From: CAYYNP01 sp964472545 | GTDB taxonomy: Bacteria; Planctomycetota; Planctomycetia; Pirellulales; Thermoguttaceae | Direction: 5' to 3' | Length of the DNA: 38,823 bases | NCBI GenBank assembly: GCA_964472545.1 | Contig: CAYYNP010000057.1 | Span: 1-38,823, forward strand | In this document: positions 17,437-25,170 of the stretch, piece by piece | Position numbering within the stretch: position 1 is the first letter of the stretch | Layout: every line of letters starts with the position of its first letter | The notes under the pieces: generated by a model | Told to the model about the DNA's origin: nothing | The model's input: the letters and a program-made list of their open reading frames with translations, nothing else | Database searches by the model: none | Program-made: the position numbers and the translations under genes

Positions 17437-18552
17437 CTATTCCAGCCGCACCTCCGCCGTCATGCCGACGCGAAGCCCGGTGGGCGGCTTGTGCATCTGC
17501 ACGGTGATCTCGGACGTCTGCTGCGACTGGCCGCCGATGGTCCGTTTCCGTTCGACCACGGTATCGACAACGCCTTTGAGCTTCACGTCGGGAATGGCGT
17601 CGATGCGGATCGATACCACCGTGCCTTTCTTGACCGGGCCCCGCACCATCGCCCTCACCTGCATACGTTCCGGGTCGATCAGGCGAAGAAGCGGTTGGCG
17701 CTGGCGAACGCGGCTGCCTTGCCGAATATAGGACCCCACGACCGAGCCGCTGCGCCGGATGGGGCTTGCGTAGATGACCTGACCGGCCTTCGGGGCCTTG
17801 ATCACACAACGGGCAAGCTGCTCCTCGGTCCGATGGAGTTGCCCGCGGGTCATCTCGCGGGTGGCGTCGGTGGCCGCCAGCTTTGCCTTGGCGGATGCCA
17901 CGGCGATCTCCAGCCGTTTCAGCGTGGCCGGCCTGGTGAACTTCTCCAATACGTCGAGCTGCTTGCGGAGCAGGGCCAGCTTGCTGCCGGCGATGACAAC
18001 CTTGGCCCTGGTGGCCTCCAACTCGGTGGTGGCAATCGCGGCGTCGGCGGCAAGCTTCTCCCGGCTGGCCAACTCCCGCCTGGCGAACGAGAGTTCCGTC
18101 TCGCAGGCCACGATCTCATGTTCGATCGCCATCTTCTCCAGCGGATACACCCCCTCGGCGAACTCGGCCAACTCCAACTCGGCCATTTGCAGCCCGACCT
18201 GAGCGGCCATCAGTTCGGCCTCGACGACCGCACACGCGACCCGCTGCTGCGACAGCTTCTCCGCCAAATCGGACGAATCGAGCCGGACCAACTCATCGCC
18301 CTTCTCGACGTCCGTGCCCTCCGGCACGATCCACAGAATCGTCGTGCCTCCCTCCTGCTGCGAGGGCACTTCGCAGCGGATCTCCACACTCTCGGCGCTT
18401 TCGATCGTGCCCCTGACGGTGATCTGCCCACGGGTCTGTTGGCCCCAAGCAGCCTCGGCCGAGATGGCCAACGCGCCAAGGACAAGCATCGCGACGCCGG
18501 CGTGCCACAGGGCTCGCCGATCTGCTCCAACGGTCCTGAAGTAAGTTCGCAT
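17437..18552 (-). CDS. HlyD-type periplasmic adaptor (membrane fusion protein), orphan
   Basis: Start at 18552 follows GAGGAGG by 7 bases. A longer frame to 18660 would add arginine-rich residues and run into a palindrome. The 371-residue product has a signal/anchor (AGVAMLVLGALAISAEA). A lipoyl/barrel-sandwich half follows (TVRGTIESAESVEIRCEV, ILWIVPEGTDVEKGDELVRLDSSDL), then a long alpha-hairpin of about 130 residues (~115-245). The second lipoyl half comes next (CVIKAPKAGQVIYA, GSYIRQGSRVRQRQPLLRLID), and finally a beta-barrel region ending LRVGMTAEVRLE. These are the parts of adaptors that join inner-membrane ABC or RND pumps to an outer-membrane channel. No ATPase, permease, RND or TolC gene lies on either side, so the partner must be elsewhere. 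Signal-peptide adaptors alone are common in planctomycetes. Confidence 0.85.
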   Translation of the reverse strand: MRTYFRTVGADRRALWHAGVAMLVLGALAISAEAAWGQQTRGQITVRGTIESAESVEIRCEVPSQQEGGTTILWIVPEGTDVEKGDELVRLDSSDLAEKLSQQRVACAVVEAELMAAQVGLQMAELELAEFAEGVYPLEKMAIEHEIVACETELSFARRELASREKLAADAAIATTELEATRAKVVIAGSKLALLRKQLDVLEKFTRPATLKRLEIAVASAKAKLAATDATREMTRGQLHRTEEQLARCVIKAPKAGQVIYASPIRRSGSVVGSYIRQGSRVRQRQPLLRLIDPERMQVRAMVRGPVKKGTVVSIRIDAIPDVKLKGVVDTVVERKRTIGGQSQQTSEITVQMHKPPTGLRVGMTAEVRLE

Positions 18553-18651
18553 CGTCACACCTCCTCTGTCTCGAATGAGTCGGCGACTTCCCGCCCGACG
18601 CCACGTTCGGCGCCGGCGGCACCACAACGCACATGATGGTCGAGTCTTCGG

Positions 18652-18675
18652 CATGCCCACGCAAGCGTGGGCATG
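18652..18675. repeat. Perfect palindrome (CATGCCCACGC family)
   Basis: Arms CATGCCCACGC and GCGTGGGCATG are perfect over 11 bases with a 2-base loop. It lies between the stop of the GH43 gene (18732) and the start of the adaptor gene, both on the minus strand, and may serve as the GH43 terminator. A short CCGAGTCCCCAG stretch near 18705 belongs to the heptamer repeat type seen at 19884. Confidence 0.75.
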
Positions 18676-18731
18676 GCACCCGACTCACGCCAGTACTCCA
18701 GCCCCGAGTCCCCAGCCCCTTTCGTCCACAA

Positions 18732-19676
18732 TCAGTCTCTCTTCTCGCCCGGCACCACCGGCGCCGGTTGCGGCGTGCCGCGGGTGGCCTTGCCGTGCAA
18801 GACGCCGTCCTCGTCGAACCACAGCGGATCGATGCAGAGGAACCGGTTCCACGCCTGCGAGCCGTCCTTCTGTTGATGGTAGACCGACCACAGCCGGTCG
18901 GCCCCGTCGCGGACGACGCACCCGTGGCCCGGGCCCAGGGCTCCGCCGCCGCGGGCGACGATCGGATTGCCCGTGTACTTGGTAAACGGCCCGGTGGGCG
19001 ACTTGGCCGTGGCGTAGCCGATGGCATAGTTGAGCGACGAAGCGCCGGTGCCCGAGTAGACAAGGTAGTAGATGCCGCGATGCTTGAGCATCCAGGGCCC
19101 CTCGGTGACCGACCCGCTCTTCATCTCCCACGGCTCGGTCGGCCGGATCAGTTCGATCGGCTTTCCCTTCTTTTCGAGCGGGCTACTCATCGGTTGCACG
19201 GTGATGCGAAAGCCCGGCAGTTGGACGTAATAAAGGAAGTACTGCCCGTCGTCGTCGCAGAACATGTGGGCGTCGATGGCGTTGCCGAAGAGCCTGCCGC
19301 GATCGGCGAACGTCGCGTCCGGCCGCTCGGCCACCGCCACGCCGATCCGGTGGTTCACGGTGTAGTAGAGGTAGAACTGCTTGTCTTTCGGATCGCGAAA
19401 AATGTCCGGGGCCCAGACGTTGCGCTCCCCGGGCACGAACACTCGGCGGCCCTTCGTCCAGTGCACCAGGTCGGTCGAGTAGTAGACGTGGTAGCTGCGG
19501 TTGTCGCCCGTGCAGTAGAGGTGGTACTTTCCTTCGTAGAAGATCACACACGGATCGGCCGGGCCGATCTCGTCGATTACGGGGTTGGTATACGTTCGCC
19601 CGGCCTTTTCATCCGCGAAGCTCGATGCCGCGCAGGACGAACAAACGATCACAACAGCACAGAGTATTCTCGCCAT
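18732..19676 (-). CDS. GH43-type glycoside hydrolase, exported, 314 aa
   Basis: Start at 19676 follows AGGAG by 9 bases and opens a signal peptide (MARILCAVVIVCSSCAASSFA). The rest is a five-bladed propeller of glycoside hydrolase family 43. The three expected acidic residues are in place: D41 in GPADPCVIFYEGKYHLYCT (base), D135 in NAIDAHMFCDDDGQYFLYY (pKa modulator) and E192 in GSVTEGPWMLKHRGIYYLVY (acid). NVWAPDIFRD and the closing TGPFTKYTGNPI and GPGHGCVVRD are also typical. Family members cleave arabinan, xylan side chains or galactan; the substrate cannot be read from sequence. The length fits a catalytic domain with no carbohydrate-binding module. It should act in the periplasm or outside. 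It has its own strong promoter and follows a repeat-rich gap. Confidence 0.9.
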   Translation of the reverse strand: MARILCAVVIVCSSCAASSFADEKAGRTYTNPVIDEIGPADPCVIFYEGKYHLYCTGDNRSYHVYYSTDLVHWTKGRRVFVPGERNVWAPDIFRDPKDKQFYLYYTVNHRIGVAVAERPDATFADRGRLFGNAIDAHMFCDDDGQYFLYYVQLPGFRITVQPMSSPLEKKGKPIELIRPTEPWEMKSGSVTEGPWMLKHRGIYYLVYSGTGASSLNYAIGYATAKSPTGPFTKYTGNPIVARGGGALGPGHGCVVRDGADRLWSVYHQQKDGSQAWNRFLCIDPLWFDEDGVLHGKATRGTPQPAPVVPGEKRD

Positions 19677-19709
19677 GGTTCCAGTCTCCTTCGCTGAGGG
19701 GTACCGGAT

Positions 19710-19739
19710 AGTGTAGGGCGATGCGGCCGGCGGTGTCAA
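19710..19739 (-). promoter_or_regulatory. Promoter of the GH43 gene
   Basis: A perfect TTGACA on the minus strand (plus 19734-19739), an 18-base spacer and TACACT (19710-19715) lie 33 bases before the ATG. This is the best first box in the window. Confidence 0.6.
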
Positions 19740-19783
19740 ATTCGGGTGGGATCGGCAGTCGAGAGAGGATCGATCGGTGAATA

Positions 19784-19867
19784 TGGCCTTCGGCCAAACG
19801 GTTGGGGGCCGGGCTCCATCTCCTAGGGCGTTGCCTAGGCTACGGTGAACGTTGGCCTTCGGCCAAC
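19784..19867. repeat. Compound repeat with GGCCTTCGGCC hairpins and an AGGGCGTTGCCTAGG core
   Basis: TGGCCTTCGGCCA (19784-19796) and GTTGGCCTTCGGCCAAC (19851-19867, perfect 7-base stem) flank a stretch carrying CCTAGGGCGTTGCCTAGG. Together with the heptamer array that follows, it fills most of the gap upstream of the GH43 gene. Confidence 0.6.
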
Positions 19868-19883
19868 GACGGTCTCGCCGGTC

Positions 19884-19932
19884 CGAGTCCCGAGTCCCGA
19901 GTCCCCAGTCCCGAGTCCCCAGTCCCGAGTCC
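19884..19932. repeat. Tandem heptamer repeat, seven units
   Basis: Seven exact 7-base units: CGAGTCC three times, then CCAGTCC, CGAGTCC, CCAGTCC, CGAGTCC. It ends six bases before the stop of the glycyl radical enzyme gene. It is non-coding in context. Units are too short and there are no spacers, so it is not a CRISPR. Confidence 0.9.
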
Positions 19933-19938
19933 CCAAGT

Positions 19939-22299
19939 TCAGATCGCCTCCTGCTCCGTTCGGGCGATGATCTCGTTCTGTAGGTCCTGGCCCACGTCGA
20001 CGAAATAGTCGCTGTAGCCGGCCACCCGCACGATCAGATCGCGGTGTTCTTCCGGCGCGCTTTGTGCCTCGCGGAGCGTTTCGGCGTCGAGCACGTTGAA
20101 CTGGATGTGGTGGCCGTCGAGGCTGAAGTAGGAGCGGATCAGGTCGGCCATGCGGTCGAGGCCCGCGCCGTCGAGCACCTGGGGCGTGAACTTCATGTTC
20201 AGCAGTGTGCCGCCGGTCCGGGCGTGGTCGATCCGCGCGGCCGACTTGATCACGGCGGTCGGGCCGTTGACGTCGGCGCCCTGCGTGGGCGAGATGCCTT
20301 CGGAGAGCGTTTGCCCGGCCTTGCGCCCGTTGGCCGAGGCGTCGACGACCGAGCCGAAATAGATGTGGACGGTCGTCGGCAGCAGGTTCACGCGGTACTT
20401 GCCGCCCTTAGTGTTGTGGCGGCCGTTGAGCGCGTCGTAATAGGCGTTGAACACCCGTTCGGCGACGTCGTCGGCCGCGGGGTCGTCGTTGCCGTACTTC
20501 GGTGCCTTGACGGCCAACGTCTGCCGCAACTCCTCGTGCCCCTCGAAATCGGCCGCCATGGCTTCGAGCAGGTCGTCCATCGAGAGGCTCTGCCGCTCGA
20601 ACACGGCCCAGCGGATCGCGGCCAGCGCATCGGTGATCGTACCCATGCCCACGCCCTGGATGTACGTGGGGTTGTAGCGCGAGCCGCCGTCGTGATAGTC
20701 GCGGCCCCGGGCCACGCAGTCGTCCATCAACAACGACATGTACGGGGCCGGCATGCGGTCGGCAAACAGCCGCTCGATGGCGTTGTTGCCGGCGATTTTC
20801 AGGTCGACGAAGTATTGCAGTTGCGTGCGATAGGCCTCGAACAACTCATCGAACGACTCGAAGTGTCGCGGATCGCCGGTCGGCGGACCGATCCGCTCAC
20901 CCGAACGTGGATCGACGCCGTCGTTACAGGCCAACTCGAAGATCTTCGGCCAGTTGATATACCCGGTCAGCGTGCAACTCTCCTTGCCGAACGCGCTGAC
21001 GGTCACACACCCGCTGGGCCCGCCCGATCGGGCGTCGGTGAGCGTCTTGCCGTCGTGCAGCATCTCCTTCTCGATCACGTCGGAATTGAAGACCGACGGC
21101 TGCCCCAGGCCCGTACGAATCACCCGGCACGCCCGGCGAAGAAACCGCGCCGGGTTGCGCTTGCTGAGCTGAATGCAGGCGCTGGGCTGGATCAACTGCA
21201 TCTCTTCGACGACGTCGAGCATCAGGTACGAGACCTCGTTGACCGCGTCGCTGCCGTCGGGCTTCAGCCCCCCGATGTTGATCAGGGCGAAGTCGGTGTA
21301 GGTGCCGCTCTGCTCTTCGGTCACGCCGACCTTCGGCGGGGCCGGCTGGTTGTTGAACTTCACCCAGAAACACTGCAACAGCTCCTCGGCCTGCTCGCGG
21401 GTGAGCGTGCCGTCCTGCAATTCCTGGGCGTAGTAGGGCTGGAGATGCTGGTCGAGCCGGCCGGGATTGAACGAGTCCCAGGTGTTCAGTTCGGTGATCA
21501 CCCCGAGATGGACGAACCAATACGCCTGCAAGGCCTCTTGGAAGTTGCGCGGCGTATGGGCCGGTACACGCCGACAGACCTCGGCGATCCGCAGCAACTC
21601 GGCCTTGCGTGTGGCATCGTTCTCATCGGCGGCGAGTTCCTCGGCCAGTTCCGCGTGCCGCTCGGCGAATCGGACGATCGCGTCGCAGCAGATCTCCATC
21701 GCCCGATATTCTTCGTTCTTGCGATAGGCCTCCGGATCGGCCAGATAGTCGAGTTGCTCGCGGCGCTCGATGATCTCGTGCTTCAATTCGAGGAAGCCGC
21801 GGCGGTAGATCTTGTCGTCGAGGATGGCGTGGCCCGGGGCCCTTTGCTCCATGAACTCGGTGAACACGCCGGCGTCGAAGGCCTGCTTCCACGGCTCGCT
21901 CATCAAGTCGAAAACGCGGTCGCGAATCGTGTTGCCCGCCCAGAAGGGGATGATCTTCTCGCGATAGGTCTCGACCGCCTCGGGGCTGACCAGAAACGGG
22001 GTCCGCTCGCGGCCGTTGAGGATCTGCAGGTCGTCGAGGCTGTGGCAGCAGAGTTCGGGATAGGTGGGCGTGGCCTTCGGCGCCGGGCCGCGTTCGCCGA
22101 CGATCAGTTCGCCGGGATTGATGCAGATCGTGCGGTTCTCGACCAAATGGCGAAACGCCAACGCCCGGCCGACCGGCGTCGACTCCCGGCGGACGGCGTC
22201 GCCAGAATAGAACTCGGTGATCAGTTCGGCCCGTTCCGTCGAGATGTAGGGCTTCGCCGCGACGCTCTGCTGTCTGAGGCGCTCAACTCGTGCATTCAT
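19939..22299 (-). CDS. Glycyl radical enzyme of the PFL2/dehydratase group, 786 aa
   Basis: The glycyl radical site is RVAGYSDYF near the C-terminus (radical Gly761). The thiyl cysteine is Cys431 in SGGPSGCVTVSAFGKES. The following GYINWPKIFELACNDGVDP and the N-terminal VGRALAFRHLVENRTICINP with ELIVGERG are typical of the family. The length of 786 fits complete pyruvate formate-lyase-like enzymes of the hydroxyproline/glycerol dehydratase branch. Those dehydratases have GCVE, whose Glu takes part in catalysis; here position 433 is Thr. There is a single Cys rather than the CC of pyruvate formate-lyase. Substrate is unknown. The enzyme is cytoplasmic, needs a radical-SAM activase and is destroyed by oxygen once activated. 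No activase gene lies in the window. Start is supported by AGGTGG 9 bases upstream. Confidence 0.9.
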   Translation of the reverse strand: MNARVERLRQQSVAAKPYISTERAELITEFYSGDAVRRESTPVGRALAFRHLVENRTICINPGELIVGERGPAPKATPTYPELCCHSLDDLQILNGRERTPFLVSPEAVETYREKIIPFWAGNTIRDRVFDLMSEPWKQAFDAGVFTEFMEQRAPGHAILDDKIYRRGFLELKHEIIERREQLDYLADPEAYRKNEEYRAMEICCDAIVRFAERHAELAEELAADENDATRKAELLRIAEVCRRVPAHTPRNFQEALQAYWFVHLGVITELNTWDSFNPGRLDQHLQPYYAQELQDGTLTREQAEELLQCFWVKFNNQPAPPKVGVTEEQSGTYTDFALINIGGLKPDGSDAVNEVSYLMLDVVEEMQLIQPSACIQLSKRNPARFLRRACRVIRTGLGQPSVFNSDVIEKEMLHDGKTLTDARSGGPSGCVTVSAFGKESCTLTGYINWPKIFELACNDGVDPRSGERIGPPTGDPRHFESFDELFEAYRTQLQYFVDLKIAGNNAIERLFADRMPAPYMSLLMDDCVARGRDYHDGGSRYNPTYIQGVGMGTITDALAAIRWAVFERQSLSMDDLLEAMAADFEGHEELRQTLAVKAPKYGNDDPAADDVAERVFNAYYDALNGRHNTKGGKYRVNLLPTTVHIYFGSVVDASANGRKAGQTLSEGISPTQGADVNGPTAVIKSAARIDHARTGGTLLNMKFTPQVLDGAGLDRMADLIRSYFSLDGHHIQFNVLDAETLREAQSAPEEHRDLIVRVAGYSDYFVDVGQDLQNEIIARTEQEAI

Positions 22300-22335
22300 G
22301 AACTATCCACCTGAATTGACTACTGCGATTCCTCA

Positions 22336-22364
22336 ATCATACGCAGGGGAGGAACGCCGGACAA
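22336..22364 (-). promoter_or_regulatory. Likely promoter of the glycyl radical enzyme gene
   Basis: Minus strand TTGTCC (22359-22364), 17-base spacer, TATGAT (22336-22341), 36 bases before the ATG. Nearby CAGCTAT/ATAGCTG repeats (22383-22425) could be an operator, but no regulator is encoded beside it. Confidence 0.5.
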
Positions 22365-22480
22365 GCGGCCGCTCGGTGCCCACAGCTATTTTCGACAGCT
22401 ATCGTTGATATATTTGTTATAGCTGCGCCGGCGTTTCATAGCAACACCCAGACGCCCACGCTGACGAGTGGCAGTCGTTA

Positions 22481-22510
22481 GTGACGCTCATTGATGATAT
22501 AGGATATACT
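22481..22510 (+). promoter_or_regulatory. Likely promoter of the ketosynthase gene
   Basis: GTGACG (22481-22486), 18-base spacer, TATACT (22505-22510), 31 bases before the ATG, in a locally AT-rich stretch. Confidence 0.4.
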
Positions 22511-22541
22511 CCCGTGGGCTCTTGCTGCGGAGAGAGATCGA

Positions 22542-23822
22542 ATGCGACGGCGTGTGGTAATCACCGGGGCTGGTTGTGTTACCCCCATTGGATCCAGTGT
22601 GCCGGCCGTTTGGAAGGCTGCCGCCGAAGGCCGTTCGGGCGTGGGGCCGATCTCGCTCTTCGATACCAGCGATTTGCCCGTCAAGATTGCCGCGGAGGTG
22701 CGTGATTGGGACGTCTCGGCTATCGGCGAAGACCCTGCAGAGTGGCAACGCCACCCCCGACAGACGGAGTTCGCCGTGGCATCGGCGGTCGAGGCCGCTG
22801 GCATGGCAGGCATCGCGCCGGGAATGCTCGAGCCGGCGCGCTTGGGAGTCTATCTCGGCTGCGGCGAGGTGTTCCAGGATCTTCATAACTTGGCCCAATG
22901 GGTCGCGGCGGCCAGCCCAGAGGGCCGTTTCCAGCTCGCCGAGTTTGTGCAGAATGCCCACGCACAACTTCGCGGACGAGAGTATTGCGAGCACGAGCCG
23001 AACCTGCCGGCCCATCTGATCGCAGCACGATTCGACGCGCAAGGCCCGAATCTCAACTGCATCAGCGCCTGTGTATCGGCCAGCCGCGCGATCGGCGAAT
23101 CGGCCGAGTTCATTCGCCGCGGCGCGGCCGACGTGATGCTGGCCGGCGGGGCCCACAGCATGATCACCCCGATCGGCCTGACCGGCTTCCATCTGCTTTC
23201 CGTGTTGACCGACGGCCAGGGCGATCCGGCCAAGGCGATGCGACCCTTCGACCTGGAGCGCAACGGCTTCGTGATCGGCGAGGGCGGCGCGATCTTGGTG
23301 CTCGAGGCGCTGGAGCATGCCCAACGGCGCGGCGCGGAGATCCTCGCCGAGTTCTCCGGCGTGGGCATGTCGCAAGACGCCTACCGGCTGACGGACACCC
23401 ATCCGGACGGGATCGGCGTGGCCAGCGCCATCCGCCTTGCGTTGGACGACGCCCGGCTGACGCCGGACGACCTCGACTACCTCAACGCCCACGGCACCAG
23501 CACCAAGCTCAACGACAAGGTGGAGACCGTGGCCATCAAACGGGCGCTGGGCGACGCCGCGTACAAGGTCCCCATCTCCAGCACCAAGAGCATGATGGGT
23601 CACTCGACGACCGCCTGCGGCGGCATCGAGGCCGTGGTTTCGCTGATGGCAATACACTCAGGCGTGATCCCGCCCACGATCAACTACCGGACGCCCGACC
23701 CGCAGTGCGATCTGGACTACGTGCCCAACACGGCCCGAGAATTGCCCTGCCGCCACGTGCTGAGCAACAACCTCGGCTTCGGCGGGCAGAACGCGGCGTT
23801 GATTCTCTCGCGTTTCGGGTAG
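22542..23822 (+). CDS. FabF-like beta-ketoacyl-ACP synthase, 426 aa
   Basis: A condensing enzyme of the thiolase fold that joins malonyl-ACP to an acyl chain with loss of CO2. The N-terminus VVITGAGCVTPIG is the standard opening. The catalytic triad is present: Cys177 in ISACVSASRAIG, His317 in NAHGTSTKLND and His354 in KSMMGHSTTACGGIEA, with Lys349. The C-terminal NNLGFGGQNAALIL closes the active site. Length fits FabF (about 410-430). The sequence around the Cys (ACVSAS instead of ACATG) and TTACGG instead of GAAGG show it is a divergent paralogue, not the housekeeping enzyme. No ACP, ketoreductase or phosphopantetheinyl transferase lies nearby, so it either serves the general fatty acid pool or works with partners elsewhere. 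GGAGAGAG precedes the ATG. Confidence 0.88.
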   Translation: MRRRVVITGAGCVTPIGSSVPAVWKAAAEGRSGVGPISLFDTSDLPVKIAAEVRDWDVSAIGEDPAEWQRHPRQTEFAVASAVEAAGMAGIAPGMLEPARLGVYLGCGEVFQDLHNLAQWVAAASPEGRFQLAEFVQNAHAQLRGREYCEHEPNLPAHLIAARFDAQGPNLNCISACVSASRAIGESAEFIRRGAADVMLAGGAHSMITPIGLTGFHLLSVLTDGQGDPAKAMRPFDLERNGFVIGEGGAILVLEALEHAQRRGAEILAEFSGVGMSQDAYRLTDTHPDGIGVASAIRLALDDARLTPDDLDYLNAHGTSTKLNDKVETVAIKRALGDAAYKVPISSTKSMMGHSTTACGGIEAVVSLMAIHSGVIPPTINYRTPDPQCDLDYVPNTARELPCRHVLSNNLGFGGQNAALILSRFG

Positions 23823-23837
23823 TTGCCGTGTGTGGGG

Positions 23838-23854
23838 CGCGACCAGCGGTCGCG
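23838..23854. terminator. Hairpin between convergent genes
   Basis: CGCGACC/GGTCGCG, a perfect 7-base stem with loop AGC, followed by GCTTT. It occupies the 35-base gap between two genes that face each other and could serve both directions, although the T-run is short. Confidence 0.5.
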
Positions 23855-23857
23855 GCT

Positions 23858-24904
23858 TTATGCCCTCTTGTGTTCCACCCTCGCGATCCCCGCGGCGCCG
23901 ATGTAGCCGGCGTCGCCGCCGAGGGAAGCGAAATCGATGGTGATGCGTTCGGCCAACACGGGGAAGGCCCGGCGATTGACCTCTTCGCGAATGCGGCCTA
24001 AGAAGCGCCGTCCCAATTCCGTGTCGTGCTTGCCGAAAGTCATTGCGCCGCCCAGCAACACGCCGTTGGGATCGACGGTGTGCATCAGATTGACGATCCC
24101 CACGCCCATGTAGCGAGCCACCTCCATCACCAACTCCAGGGAGAGTTCGTCTCCCGTCTCGGCCTCTTCGGCGAGTAGTTTGGGCGAGAGCTTGGCCCCG
24201 TCGGCCAATCGTTGCGAGAGCGTGCTGGTGCGGCCGAAATCGAGCAGTTCGCGGGTGCGCTTCGTTAGCGCGGTGGCACTGGCATAGGCTTCGAGATGGC
24301 CCGGCTGGCCGCAGCCGCAGAGCCGGGCGTCGTCGGCCTCGTTGACGATAATGTGGCCACACTCGGCCCCGTGGCTGTTCTCGCCGTCGATCGAGAGGTC
24401 ACCGATGATGATCCCGCAACCGATACCCGTGCCGAGCGTGAACAACACGATGCTGTGAAACTCGCGGCCCGAGCCGATCCAGTACTCACCATAGGCCGCG
24501 GCGGCCGCGTCGTTGGCAAAGGCGGCCGGCAACTCGCAATGATGAGCGACCCGGTCGCGAATCGGAAAGTCGTTCCACTCGTCGCCGTTGGGGCCCTTGA
24601 GATTGACCGGCTCGATCAGCATGCCGGCGGGAATATCCATGGTGCCGGGCGAGCCGAGCCCCACGCGCGCGATGGCCGCGTGATCCAGACCGGCCGCGGT
24701 GACGGCCCGCCTGACAACCTCGCCCATGCGGCGTGCGGCGTCCTCGGGGCCTTTCTCCACTTCCGTCGGAATGCTCAACCAGGACAACGACTGCCCCAGG
24801 TCGTCGACCACACCCACCTTGATATTGGTGCCGCCGAGGTCGATCCCCACAAAAAACGGGGGCTGGGCCTCCTCGGGTGAAATGAAACTCCTAGACTGCG
24901 ACAT
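23858..24904 (-). CDS. glcK: ROK-family glucokinase, 348 aa
   Basis: Phosphorylates glucose with ATP in the cytoplasm. Phosphate-binding loop GIDLGGTNIKVGVVD (20-34), catalytic Asp132 in AFANDAAAAAYGE, second ATP loop FTLGTGIGCGIII (155-167). The ROK zinc signature begins with His184 (ECGHIIV) and continues C196-G-C198-G-QPG-H203-LE. His in the last position is an accepted variant and is usual in glucokinases. The extra N-terminal residues before FFVGIDLGG are polar and not a signal peptide. The ATG is preceded by GAAGG, and a minus-strand TATACT (24962-24967) 57 bases upstream may be its promoter box. ROK sugar kinases for mannose or N-acetylglucosamine are the alternative, but NDAAAAAYGE with GHLEAYAS favours glucose. 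The gene ends 4 bases from a hairpin shared with the ketosynthase gene. Confidence 0.88.
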   Translation of the reverse strand: MSQSRSFISPEEAQPPFFVGIDLGGTNIKVGVVDDLGQSLSWLSIPTEVEKGPEDAARRMGEVVRRAVTAAGLDHAAIARVGLGSPGTMDIPAGMLIEPVNLKGPNGDEWNDFPIRDRVAHHCELPAAFANDAAAAAYGEYWIGSGREFHSIVLFTLGTGIGCGIIIGDLSIDGENSHGAECGHIIVNEADDARLCGCGQPGHLEAYASATALTKRTRELLDFGRTSTLSQRLADGAKLSPKLLAEEAETGDELSLELVMEVARYMGVGIVNLMHTVDPNGVLLGGAMTFGKHDTELGRRFLGRIREEVNRRAFPVLAERITIDFASLGGDAGYIGAAGIARVEHKRA

Positions 24905-25068
24905 CGCGTACCTTCACAGAAGCCGTAGAAACAACGCTGCCAGATTGATCGACAAAGACCTAGTATAGGTAGAAATGGCGGCATGCGAAAGCGAATACCG
25001 TCGATCGCGTCCAAGGGGCCACATCACCAAGACCGCACGATTTCGGCCCACGAACCACCCATCTGACC

Positions 25069-25097
25069 TTGAACTGCCCGAGGCAATCGGCTACAAG
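25069..25097 (+). promoter_or_regulatory. Possible promoter of the SH3-domain gene
   Basis: TTGAAC (25069-25074), 17-base spacer, TACAAG (25092-25097), 73 bases before the ATG. Confidence 0.4.
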
Positions 25098-25170
25098 GCC
25101 GCCACGGGTTGCTTTCGACCCGCCCAACCTACTCTTCTCCTCTTCCTCACCTTCCTGCGGAGACCCTGCC

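Noticed and set aside
19884..19932. Tandem array considered as a CRISPR
   Set aside because: Units are 7 bases with no spacers and no cas genes nearby.
20044..22314. Plus-strand open frame of 756 codons opposite the glycyl radical enzyme
   Set aside because: The minus strand carries the intact RVAGY and GCV motifs; the opposite frame is a shadow.
22383..22425. CAGCTAT/ATAGCTG repeats as a firm operator
   Set aside because: Short, irregularly spaced and with no adjacent regulator gene; mentioned only as a possibility.
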